Positions 43,873 through 50,954 of a DNA stretch of 64,000 nt are shown here, piece by piece. The DNA is from Fictibacillus fluitans (lineage in GTDB: Bacteria; Bacillota; Bacilli; Bacillales; Fictibacillaceae), in contig NZ_JAUHTR010000016.1 in the NCBI RefSeq assembly GCF_030418125.1, positions 1-64,000 of the forward strand, in the 5' to 3' direction. The notes below the pieces were generated by a model. The model had not been told where the DNA came from. It ran no database searches and saw nothing but the letters and a program-made list of their open reading frames with translations. The position numbers and the translations under genes were made by a program. How positions within the stretch are numbered: position 1 is the stretch's first letter; each line of letters begins with the position of its first letter.

Positions 43873-44757
43873 ATGCTATCGAAACTTCAACAGCATTATG
43901 GCAACCATTTTTCCTTGCACACCGCTGAGCATCCGGAAAAGTATTACTGGTTTGCAGACCAGGCAGGCGTTACGTTCGGCATAGCCAAATCAGCAGTTGC
44001 TTCGAGTGAATTGGATCTGCTTCATTCCTTGTTTACAGAAGCACAAACGGATACCCGCCTTTCGGAACAGCAAATTTTTTGGAAAAACGTTATTTCAGGG
44101 AGCCTTCAGGGCGAGCACCCGCAAGTCCGCTACCGCTTTATTCATTTTTTCTTAAAAGACGACCTCAGTGACCAGGATTCCTTTCTTGAAGCTGTTTCGG
44201 GTATCTTCCCCGATGAAGTGACAGTGCTTTTTATGTCCGGCCATCACGGAGTGCTGATCGAACCCAAAACCAATGAAACCGAAGAACTGCCGTATGATCA
44301 GGTAAAGTCGGTTCTCACCGCTGATTTTTATACCGACCTCGATTTGTTTATCGGCATGTGGATGGATAACTATGAAGAGGGGGAAGAACAGTTCCGGATG
44401 GAGCGTGAAACATTTTCCTCCATCCGTCCCTATCTCCCTCCTCAGGAAGTATATTTCAGAGAAGATTTGATTCCCTACCTGCTTCTCATTCATCTGGACA
44501 AGTCTGCCAGTCATTTCATTTCCAGTCTCATCCCGGATGAATTATATAAAGACCGTGATTTGATTTACAGCATTAAAATCTTTCTGGAATGCAACATGAA
44601 TCTTTCCATGGCAGCCAAAAAATTGTATATCCACCGCAACAGCCTGCAATACAGGGTAGATAAATTCATCGAAAAAACAGGAATAGACGTGAAACAGTTT
44701 AAACAGGCGGTCGCTGTTTACCATGCATTGATCAGCCGTGAAACAGCAATAAGTTAG
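43873..44757 (+). CDS. PucR-type transcriptional regulator (YxkF-like)
   Basis: 294 aa. The C-terminal helix-turn-helix (about 245-290: IKIFLECNMNLSMAAKKLYI, RNSLQYRVDKFIEKTG) is the PucR/CdaR-type HTH. The N-terminal 230 residues have no motif I recognise. It lies immediately upstream of msmX in the same direction; B. subtilis has the PucR-like gene yxkF beside msmX, so a role in controlling msmX is plausible. AAGGAG precedes the ATG. Confidence 0.82.
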   Translation: MLSKLQQHYGNHFSLHTAEHPEKYYWFADQAGVTFGIAKSAVASSELDLLHSLFTEAQTDTRLSEQQIFWKNVISGSLQGEHPQVRYRFIHFFLKDDLSDQDSFLEAVSGIFPDEVTVLFMSGHHGVLIEPKTNETEELPYDQVKSVLTADFYTDLDLFIGMWMDNYEEGEEQFRMERETFSSIRPYLPPQEVYFREDLIPYLLLIHLDKSASHFISSLIPDELYKDRDLIYSIKIFLECNMNLSMAAKKLYIHRNSLQYRVDKFIEKTGIDVKQFKQAVAVYHALISRETAIS

Positions 44758-44761
44758 ACCG

Positions 44762-44780
44762 TTTGTGCACAGTGCACAAA
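44762..44780 (+). promoter_or_regulatory. Palindrome between the PucR-type gene and msmX
   Basis: TTTGTGCA-CAG-TGCACAAA, 8-bp arms around a 3-nt centre, starting 5 nt after the upstream stop codon. No T-run follows on either strand, so it looks more like an operator than a terminator. A -10-like TACAAT (44836-44841) with a poor -35 lies downstream. Confidence 0.4.
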
Positions 44781-44892
44781 AAACTGCCTGAAAATTTTGG
44801 ACATGCCTCCAATATACGAAAGCCCTTACATCCGCTACAATTAAGGCAATCAGCAAAGGTCTTTCTTTTGCAAAAACCAAGGGGGCAATACA

Positions 44893-45993
44893 ATGGCAGG
44901 AATTAAACTTCAAAAAATCGTAAAACGCTACGACAATAAAGTAACCGCAGTACATGACTTTAACCTAGATATTAAGGACAAAGAATTTATTGTATTTGTT
45001 GGTCCCTCCGGCTGTGGTAAATCAACAACTCTTCGTATGATTGCCGGCCTTGAAGATATTTCTGAGGGAGATCTTGTCATCGGAGACCGCGTAGTCAACG
45101 ATGTTGCCCCAAAAGACCGTGACATCGCGATGGTTTTCCAGAACTATGCGCTTTATCCTCATATGAACGTTTATGATAATATGGCATTCGGCTTAAAGCT
45201 TCGTAAATTCAGCAAAGAAGAAATTGAAAAACGTGTAAAAGAAGCGGCTCGTATCCTCGGCCTTGAACAATACCTTGACCGTAAACCGAAAGCTCTTTCC
45301 GGCGGTCAGCGCCAAAGGGTGGCGCTCGGACGTGCAATTGTCCGTGATGCACAGGTTTTCTTAATGGATGAGCCATTATCCAACCTGGATGCGAAACTTC
45401 GTGTACAGATGCGCGCTGAGATCACCAAGCTTCACCAGCGTCTGCAAACAACAACCATCTATGTAACGCATGACCAAACTGAGGCTATGACAATGGCTAC
45501 TCGAATCGTTGTTATGAAGGATGGACACATCCAGCAGGTTGGTTCACCTAAGGAAGTATACGATACACCTGAAAACATGTTTGTCGGCGGATTTATCGGA
45601 AGCCCGGCCATGAACTTTATCAGTGGAAAAATTGAAGACGGCTTTTTTGTAATCAACAATGATGTCCGCGTGGCAATTCCTGGAGGCAAAATGAAAACCC
45701 TCCGTGACCAGGGCTACCTTAATAAGGAAGTAACACTTGGGATTCGTCCGGAAGATCTTCATGATGAGCCAGTATTCATCGAGTCTTCTGCCAACACAAA
45801 AATTAATGCCCGCATCGACGTAGCAGAGCTTATGGGAGCTGAGACTTTCCTATATTCCACAATTGCCGGCCAGGACTTCATCGCACGTGTGGACTCCCGC
45901 ACTGACGTTCGAAATGGCCAGAATATTGATCTTGCTTTAGATATGAACAAATGTCATTTCTTCGATAACGACTCTGAATTACGCATTCACTAA
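44893..45993 (+). CDS. msmX: Multisugar ABC importer ATPase MsmX
   Basis: 366 aa. Walker [14 protein letters not shown] (about 37-49), signature [14 protein letters not shown], Walker [16 protein letters not shown], and the switch in [12 protein letters not shown]-terminal TOBE/MalK-type regulatory domain follows (about 240-366). It is the shared ATPase that powers several CUT1-type sugar importers in Bacillus; no sugar permease is encoded nearby, as expected for a stand-alone msmX. The start follows AAGGGGG. Confidence 0.94.
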   Translation: MAGIKLQKIVKRYDNKVTAVHDFNLDIKDKEFIVFVGPSGCGKSTTLRMIAGLEDISEGDLVIGDRVVNDVAPKDRDIAMVFQNYALYPHMNVYDNMAFGLKLRKFSKEEIEKRVKEAARILGLEQYLDRKPKALSGGQRQRVALGRAIVRDAQVFLMDEPLSNLDAKLRVQMRAEITKLHQRLQTTTIYVTHDQTEAMTMATRIVVMKDGHIQQVGSPKEVYDTPENMFVGGFIGSPAMNFISGKIEDGFFVINNDVRVAIPGGKMKTLRDQGYLNKEVTLGIRPEDLHDEPVFIESSANTKINARIDVAELMGAETFLYSTIAGQDFIARVDSRTDVRNGQNIDLALDMNKCHFFDNDSELRIH

Positions 45994-46017
45994 GCAAAAA
46001 ACATTAATGACATTCGG

Positions 46018-46072
46018 ATCTCCAGCAGGAAGAAGGCTTGCCTTCTCCCTGTTGGAGATTTTTTATTTTTTT
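46018..46072 (+). terminator. Terminator after msmX
   Basis: 19-bp nearly perfect stem (arms begin ATCTCCAGCAGG and end CCTGTTGGAGAT, loop CTTG, one mismatch) followed by six T and a second T-run. Confidence 0.92.
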
Positions 46073-46121
46073 GGGTAAATCGTGTGGAAAACAGTTTGGA
46101 TTAGGGAATAATGTTTTAACA

Positions 46122-46150
46122 TTGACAATTCCTTTTTTTATTGTTTAAAT
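46122..46150 (+). promoter_or_regulatory. Sigma-A promoter for the amino-acid binding protein gene
   Basis: TTGACA, exactly 17-nt spacer, TTAAAT. It lies about 80 nt before the ATG. Confidence 0.65.
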
Positions 46151-46231
46151 TACAAAGTAATTCTGATGCGTTTTATCGGATTTGATCTTAAAAAATCATC
46201 CATTATGGATAAATTACGGAGGTACTCTCAC

Positions 46232-46999
46232 ATGAAAAAACTATGGGCCATTCTCATGGTTTCCGTTATGCTAGCAGGAATTTTGTCAGCTTGCGGCAAT
46301 AATAACGGCGGCAGCGGGTCTAAGAAAAAAGAACTGACGATCGGAACGGAAGCTACATACCCTCCCTTCTCCTATCGTGATAAGAAAACAAACGAAGTAA
46401 CCGGCTACGATGTTGAAGTAGCAAAAGAAGTTGCGAAACGTCTTGATATGAAGCCGAAAGTCGTACCTACAGAATGGAAGAACATGTTCACTTCACTTGG
46501 CAGCCGTTTTGATATGGTAGCCAATCAGGTTACGATTACACCCGAACGCAAAGCACAATATGTCTTCTCCACTCCTTACACGGTTTCCGGTGGACAAGTC
46601 ATCGTAAACAAGAGCAACAAGGACATTAAAGGAATCAAGGACCTGAAAGGCAAAGTGGTCGGAACCACTCAAGGAAGCAACTATTCCAAGGAAGCTGAAA
46701 AAGCCGGGGCAAAGATTAAGTATTATAAAGGCATTGCACAAGTATTATCCGATTTGGACGTAAACCGGGTTGATGCCGCAATGAATGATGAACTGTTCAT
46801 TTTAAAAGAACTGAAAGACACAAAATACAATGTAAAAGCAGTAGGCAAACCGTTCAACGAGAATAAAATGGCCTTTGCCTTCAAGAAAGATAACAAAGAC
46901 TTGGCGAAAAAAGTGGACAAGGCTCTTGCTGACATGAAGAAGGACGGTACGCTTGCCAAGATTTCTAAAAAGTACTTTGGAGCGGATGTAAGTGAGTAG
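46232..46999 (+). CDS. Amino-acid ABC transporter substrate-binding lipoprotein
   Basis: 255 aa from the ATG at 46232 (ACGGAGG upstream). Signal peptide ends in lipobox LSAC. Family 3 solute-binding fold (PBP2): LTIGTEATYPPFSYRDKK, EVTGYDVEVAKEVAKRL, and DMVANQVTITPERKAQY, followed by FSTPYTVSGGQVIV. These are typical of polar amino acid or cystine binders (TcyA/TcyJ-like). Ligand not decidable by eye. The permease gene overlaps its 3' end by 8 nt; no ATPase gene follows. Confidence 0.88.
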   Translation: MKKLWAILMVSVMLAGILSACGNNNGGSGSKKKELTIGTEATYPPFSYRDKKTNEVTGYDVEVAKEVAKRLDMKPKVVPTEWKNMFTSLGSRFDMVANQVTITPERKAQYVFSTPYTVSGGQVIVNKSNKDIKGIKDLKGKVVGTTQGSNYSKEAEKAGAKIKYYKGIAQVLSDLDVNRVDAAMNDELFILKELKDTKYNVKAVGKPFNENKMAFAFKKDNKDLAKKVDKALADMKKDGTLAKISKKYFGADVSE

Positions 47000-47645
47000 T
47001 TCGCTCCAGTACATGGTGGACTCCCTCCCGTTTTTACTGGAGGGAGCCAAACTCACCGTTCTCCTTAGCCTGGGGTCCATTATCGGCTCATTAATTTTTG
47101 GGCTGGTCATTGCGTTATGCCGAATGTCAAACAACAGAATCCTTTCCCGCATTGCAAGAATCTATATTTCTTTTTTCAGGGGAACTCCTCTTCTTATTCA
47201 ATTATTGATTTGGTATAACGGTTTTACGTTTGCTATTACTCCTGAAGGATGGCAGGCAGCACTTGTGGGATTAATCCTTCACTTCAGCGCCTATATCGCA
47301 GAATCTTATCGCGGAGCCATTCAGTCTATACCCAATGGCCAATGGGAAGCATCCTATTCACTGGGCATGAATTACTATCAGACATTCCGGGAGGTTATCC
47401 TTCCTCAGGCATGGCGTATCGCCATTCCGTCGATCTGGAATTCACTGATTGACGTTGCCAAGTCCTCATCACTTGCATCCGTCATTACCGTACCAGAACT
47501 TACTTCTATTGCCGATCAGCGGAGTGCATCAAGTTTGATTGTCCTGCCGATTCTGCTGGAAGCCGCACTTATTTATTGGGGGCTATCTACCCTGCTTGAA
47601 TTGAGCCGTGAACGTCTCGAACGCCGGCTGCGCATTATTAAATAA
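46992..47645 (+). CDS. Amino-acid ABC transporter permease
   Basis: 217 aa, GTG start with GGAG 9 nt upstream; an ATG at 47013 is an alternative. His/Glu/Gln/Arg/opine-type permease of about five membrane helices: PFLLEGAKLTVLLSL, SFFRGTPLLIQL, and the EAA loop AIQSIPNGQWEASYSLGMNY. It converts the binding-protein gene into an importer half-unit, but the usual ATPase gene is absent: a strong terminator follows directly. Confidence 0.9.
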   Translation: MSSSLQYMVDSLPFLLEGAKLTVLLSLGSIIGSLIFGLVIALCRMSNNRILSRIARIYISFFRGTPLLIQLLIWYNGFTFAITPEGWQAALVGLILHFSAYIAESYRGAIQSIPNGQWEASYSLGMNYYQTFREVILPQAWRIAIPSIWNSLIDVAKSSSLASVITVPELTSIADQRSASSLIVLPILLEAALIYWGLSTLLELSRERLERRLRIIK

Positions 47646-47683
47646 AATCACCAGCTACCCATTAAGCTGGTGATTTTTTTATG
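47645..47683. terminator. Bidirectional terminator after the permease gene
   Basis: 12-bp stem AAATCACCAGCT / AGCTGGTGATTT with an 8-nt loop, then seven T on the plus strand and a short T-run on the minus strand. Shared with the convergent zinc-ribbon gene. Confidence 0.9.
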
Positions 47684-47927
47684 CCCATTCCGATATAAAA
47701 ACGACAATTTCCTGCCGGCATATATTGCAATAATAAACATGAGGGCACTGCGATTCTTTAAAATCTTCCGGATACCCATCCTCAAGCTTCACACCATCTG
47801 AATCCACGTAAGGGCTGTAATCATCAAAATAATCGCTCAGCTTTCCCTGGTCCTCTCCCTTATTGCCGCAGTCAGGGCAATGAAAAGTGACAGTATGTAA
47901 TTGGTTGCAGAGCGGACACATGCTCAT
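47679..47927 (-). CDS. Small double zinc-ribbon protein
   Basis: 82 aa from the ATG at 47927 (AGAGGAA upstream). Cysteine pairs CPLC, CPDC and CNIC plus a further CPHVYYC segment give up to two zinc sites separated by an acidic linker (YFDDYSPYVDSDG). Not recognised. It lies on the same strand downstream of sspB with a 77-nt gap, but sspB reads towards it, so co-transcription is possible only if transcription reads past the sspB end in the other order; own expression is more likely. Confidence 0.7.
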   Translation of the reverse strand: MSMCPLCNQLHTVTFHCPDCGNKGEDQGKLSDYFDDYSPYVDSDGVKLEDGYPEDFKESQCPHVYYCNICRQEIVVFISEWA

Positions 47928-48003
47928 AAGCGTTTCCTCTTTCCAAATGAGGTATTGAAAAAGGGGCGGATCGCTCCACCCCTTTACAGCCATGATTATA
48001 GAG

Positions 48004-48207
48004 TTATCGAGCTGATCCGCTGATTTGTTGTTGAGCCATTGCTACAAGACGTTTAGTGATTTCTCCACCTACAGATCCGTTAGCACGAGCAGTAGTATCA
48101 GCACCTAATTGAACACCAAATTCAGAAGCGATTTCGTACTTCATTTGATCAAGAGCTTGTTGAGCACCAGCAACTACTAGTTGATTTGAGCTATTGTTGT
48201 TTGCCAT
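48004..48207 (-). CDS. sspB: Small acid-soluble spore protein, alpha/beta type
   Basis: 67 aa from the ATG at 48207 with a consensus GGAGGTGAT. Both family blocks are present: [21 protein letters not shown] with the GPR protease cleavage site (written in parts YEIASEFGV and [12 protein letters not shown]), and [18 protein letters not shown]. Binds and protects spore DNA in the forespore. A sigma-G-like promoter lies just upstream. SspB-type by position near the bmr/yhe genes; the exact paralogue is uncertain. Confidence 0.93.
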   Translation of the reverse strand: MANNNSSNQLVVAGAQQALDQMKYEIASEFGVQLGADTTARANGSVGGEITKRLVAMAQQQISGSAR

Positions 48208-48228
48208 TGATATCACCTCCTTGAATCA

Positions 48229-48257
48229 TATTGTGCTTCAACAAAATCAAGATATAC
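48229..48257 (-). promoter_or_regulatory. Sigma-G-type promoter for sspB
   Basis: Minus strand: GTATA, 17-nt spacer, CACAATA, close to the forespore consensus GHATR / CATXHTA. Fits the forespore-specific expression of SASP genes. Confidence 0.55.
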
Positions 48258-48419
48258 GCAGCCTCTCTTTCCAAATAATGTTCTGTTTTCTTTCCATTTC
48301 CTTTCTTTGCTGCATTCTCTAAAATGGATTGGCATATCTTCTTGTGAAGTGCTGTAATTTCCGTCCCGCTCTGATAAAGTGAAGAGGAAAATCAACTTTA
48401 CTTCAATCAGCAATTGGGT

Positions 48420-48439
48420 TACATTTTAAAATGTATAAT
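48420..48439 (+). promoter_or_regulatory. Palindrome overlapping a -10 box upstream of the DUF2157 gene
   Basis: 16-bp perfect palindrome TACATTTTAAAATGTA at 48420-48435 runs into TATAAT (48434-48439). Operator role is a guess. Confidence 0.35.
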
Positions 48440-48470
48440 TTTTCCACAAAAAAAGAGATGGGGTGAAACA

Positions 48471-49712
48471 TTGAATGATCAATGGTTAGAAAAAGAGGGA
48501 AAAAAATGGGTTGAAGAAAGCATTATCAGCGAAGATCAATACCGGTTGATCCTGGCAAAGTATGAGGATAATCATTCACAGAGAGGCATCGGTCTTATTC
48601 CAATTTTCGCAAGCATATTGATCGGCCTTGGTATCTTGTCCTTTATTGCAGCGAATTGGGGCGGCATTACTCCACCTTTCAGGCTGGCATTGCTGATCGC
48701 CGTTTTATGTATCTGTTACGGACTTGGCCACACCTTTCTTCAAAAAGGCAAGCAAGCTCTTGGGCATTCATTTATTGCTCTTGGCATAGCCTCCTTTGGT
48801 GCATCGTTGATTCTTTTGGGGCAAACGTATCACTTTGTTTCGTACGATGCACGCACCTTTATTATCTGGTCTTTGCCCGCCCTTATCTATCTGTACTTCC
48901 TAAAGGGAAGGCTGCTGTTTTTCCTTACCTTTGCCATCTTAACCGGGGGACAAATTTATACCCTGACTGAATTTTCAAGCTACAGTTATCTGCTCTTGAT
49001 TTTGTTCGGGCTTGGGCTGGGGTGGTTCGCCCTGAATGAAAAGAACCGGTTATTTACCCGCTTCTTTGCCGCGGGGTTCGTTCTGCATCTCGTTTTCCTG
49101 GCAGGGACCCTTAATGAAAATTGGCTGTGGCTGGTTGTTATTCTTCTCGGGGTATACAGTTTGTCGGAATGGCTTGAGTCAATACTTCGCTCTTCCCTTA
49201 AATTTTTTGCTTCAGCTGCCGCGTTTGGCGTGAACCTGGTGCTGTATTTTTCATTAACAAACGCACCGCCAGAAACCATGGAGTACCCGGAACCACTCTG
49301 GTTTTTGATTGTTTTTATTCTCTTGGCTGCTTTCCTCATTTATTCAAGAATGAAAGCAGGCACCTTGAGCGCTGTGTTAAAAAGCGGCATTTTATTTATC
49401 CCATGGTTTTACCTGGCCACATTCACCGGGAATGTGGCAGTGGGAATTCTTTATTTAATCGTCGCTTTCTTATTTTCCGGATTGCTGCTATCGGAAGGAT
49501 ACCGGACAGAACAACGGTATCAGATCAATTGGGGCATCATATTATTTCTGCTTGTCACTTTTATTGCCTACATTAATCTCGCCTGGTCGTTTATGCCAAA
49601 ATCTCTTTTCTTCCTGATTGGCGGCATCCTTCTGTTTGCTCTATACTTCTTTTTGCAGAAAAAGAAAAAAGATGTTTTAGAGGAAGGGGGAATTCATCAT
49701 GAAAAAAAATAA
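48471..49712 (+). CDS. DUF2157 multi-pass membrane protein
   Basis: 413 aa with a TTG start (NDQWLEKEGKKWVEE follows) 5-8 nt after GGGGTG. The soluble start (EESIISEDQYRLILAKY) precedes DUF2157: IPIFASILIGLGILSFIAANW and then about 12 further hydrophobic helices. DUF2157 proteins are commonly encoded next to GDYXXLXY proteins, as here, and the two genes overlap by 14 nt. The function is unknown. Confidence 0.82.
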   Translation: MNDQWLEKEGKKWVEESIISEDQYRLILAKYEDNHSQRGIGLIPIFASILIGLGILSFIAANWGGITPPFRLALLIAVLCICYGLGHTFLQKGKQALGHSFIALGIASFGASLILLGQTYHFVSYDARTFIIWSLPALIYLYFLKGRLLFFLTFAILTGGQIYTLTEFSSYSYLLLILFGLGLGWFALNEKNRLFTRFFAAGFVLHLVFLAGTLNENWLWLVVILLGVYSLSEWLESILRSSLKFFASAAAFGVNLVLYFSLTNAPPETMEYPEPLWFLIVFILLAAFLIYSRMKAGTLSAVLKSGILFIPWFYLATFTGNVAVGILYLIVAFLFSGLLLSEGYRTEQRYQINWGIILFLLVTFIAYINLAWSFMPKSLFFLIGGILLFALYFFLQKKKKDVLEEGGIHHEKK

Positions 49713-50208
49713 ATGGTGGATTGCCTTAATTCTGCTTCAGGTCCTCGTTCTCTTTGGAGTAGCCGGAAGCTATTATGGAGTTAATTATTTTGGCAAGGAG
49801 ATCCAGCTGAAGACAAAGCCCGTAGACCCATCGGATGTTTTTTCCGGGGACTACGTGTCCTTGAATTATGAAATCAGTGATGCTCCAGACTCCCTTTGGA
49901 AAGGAAAGCCCATTAAAGAACCAACACCCGTGTATGTGGTTCTTGCTCCGGAAAACGGAATGTATCACATTAAAAAATTAACGAATGGTTCTCCTGACGT
50001 ATCAGGCAGCCAGGTTTACTTGAAAGCAAAGGCCACCCCCTCGATGATCGGGATGCTTCATTTAGAATATGGTCTTGAGCGGTTTTATGTGGAAGAAAAT
50101 ACTGGAAAGAAATTTGAAAAACCAGGACAGAAGTTCTCTGTTTCTGTTAAAGTCGCTCCCTGGGGCAAAGGAGTCATCCAGGAAATCATGCCTGAAACAA
50201 CAAAATAA
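49699..50208 (+). CDS. GDYXXLXY-family membrane-anchored protein
   Basis: 169 aa. One N-terminal helix (about 5-25), then an extracytoplasmic domain with the naming motif GDYVSLNYEI (about residues 51-60) and a C-terminal VSVKVAPWGKGVIQEI. Paired with the DUF2157 gene by overlap; this linkage is common across bacteria and suggests a complex. GGAAGGGGG upstream of the ATG. Role unknown. Confidence 0.85.
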   Translation: MKKNKWWIALILLQVLVLFGVAGSYYGVNYFGKEIQLKTKPVDPSDVFSGDYVSLNYEISDAPDSLWKGKPIKEPTPVYVVLAPENGMYHIKKLTNGSPDVSGSQVYLKAKATPSMIGMLHLEYGLERFYVEENTGKKFEKPGQKFSVSVKVAPWGKGVIQEIMPETTK

Positions 50209-50300
50209 GCCAGTTTCTGCCGTTAACTTTACCCTTTAATCTCTAATCCAATGGGTTTATTCTTGTGCAATAGGGGTAAATTGTTAATGAGGTGACCCAA

Positions 50301-50636
50301 ATGAGCGAAATGAAAATCATTGATATCAAAAATACAATAAACGACTGGGCCGAACATCAGATTACCATTCGAAAAGAAGAAAATGAAGATTTGGATCAAA
50401 TCAGCATCCAGCTGGAAAAGGCCACCTTTGAACAGCGGGATTCAGTTGATGACTACATTTCAGACAATGTCATGTTCCTTCATGGGAGGGCGTACAGTAC
50501 TGAAGACGGTGAAGCAACCGAACTTCCTTCTGTCTTGTATGAAGTGCCACTGGATGGCATTGAGGAAATCAATGTTGATCAAAGCATCATAACGTTTAAA
50601 ACAAGCCGAGGGCAATACGCCATCATGAAATCTTAA
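50301..50636 (+). CDS. Conserved-looking hypothetical protein
   Basis: 111 aa from the ATG at 50301 (GAGGTG 6 nt upstream); a GTG at 50292 is less likely. Soluble, acidic, mixed alpha/beta: IKNTINDWAEHQITIRKE, then SVDDYISDNVMFLHGRAY and a C-terminal beta run INVDQSIITFKTSRGQY. No family recognised. Real gene signals are the ribosome site and the terminator right after it. Confidence 0.7.
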   Translation: MSEMKIIDIKNTINDWAEHQITIRKEENEDLDQISIQLEKATFEQRDSVDDYISDNVMFLHGRAYSTEDGEATELPSVLYEVPLDGIEEINVDQSIITFKTSRGQYAIMKS

Positions 50637-50662
50637 AAGAACCCGCAGAGGGTTCTTTTTTT
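50635..50662 (+). terminator. Terminator after the 111-aa gene
   Basis: 9-10-bp stem AAAAGAACCC / GGGTTCTTTT with a 5-nt loop followed by T-run. Confidence 0.9.
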
Positions 50663-50763
50663 GCTTTTTTGCCATATAAGTTGTAGAATAGTTTAAAATA
50701 TTCTAACAACGGGTATTTCTTTTTCAAAACTGATTTTCTTCACATTAAACTAGGAGGGTATGC

Positions 50764-50916
50764 ATGCATCCTGATTGGAAAAAGAAAATCGTGCTCGGCG
50801 GTATGTCCACATCCTTGGGTGGTCCATCCACTTCCACCGAAACTGCTGTCCCGGAACATGAAGTAAAGCTCATGGAATCAGAAAAAGCAGCAACTGAACA
50901 AAAAGCAGCACAATAG
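50764..50916 (+). CDS. Small unknown protein
   Basis: 50 aa, preceded by TAGGAGGGT. Starts MHPDWKKKIVLGGMSTSLGG, then a Ser/Thr-rich linker and a Glu/Ala/Lys-rich tail (MESEKAATEQKAAQ). No membrane helix, no cysteine. Not recognised; the tail resembles a coiled-coil or disordered peptide. It ends right before a bidirectional terminator shared with bmrD. Confidence 0.6.
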   Translation: MHPDWKKKIVLGGMSTSLGGPSTSTETAVPEHEVKLMESEKAATEQKAAQ

Positions 50917-50923
50917 ATACAAT

Positions 50924-50953
50924 AAAAGGGAGCCGCCGATGGCTCCCTTTTGT
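50924..50953. terminator. Bidirectional terminator between the 50-aa gene and bmrD
   Basis: 11-bp stem AAAAGGGAGCC / GGCTCCCTTTT. A-run and T-run on opposite sides allow use by both convergent transcripts. Confidence 0.88.
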
Positions 50954-50954
50954 G

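Noticed and set aside
44816-44830. cre-like site for CcpA upstream of msmX
   Set aside because: The central CG of the consensus is CC and another position differs, so it is not convincing.
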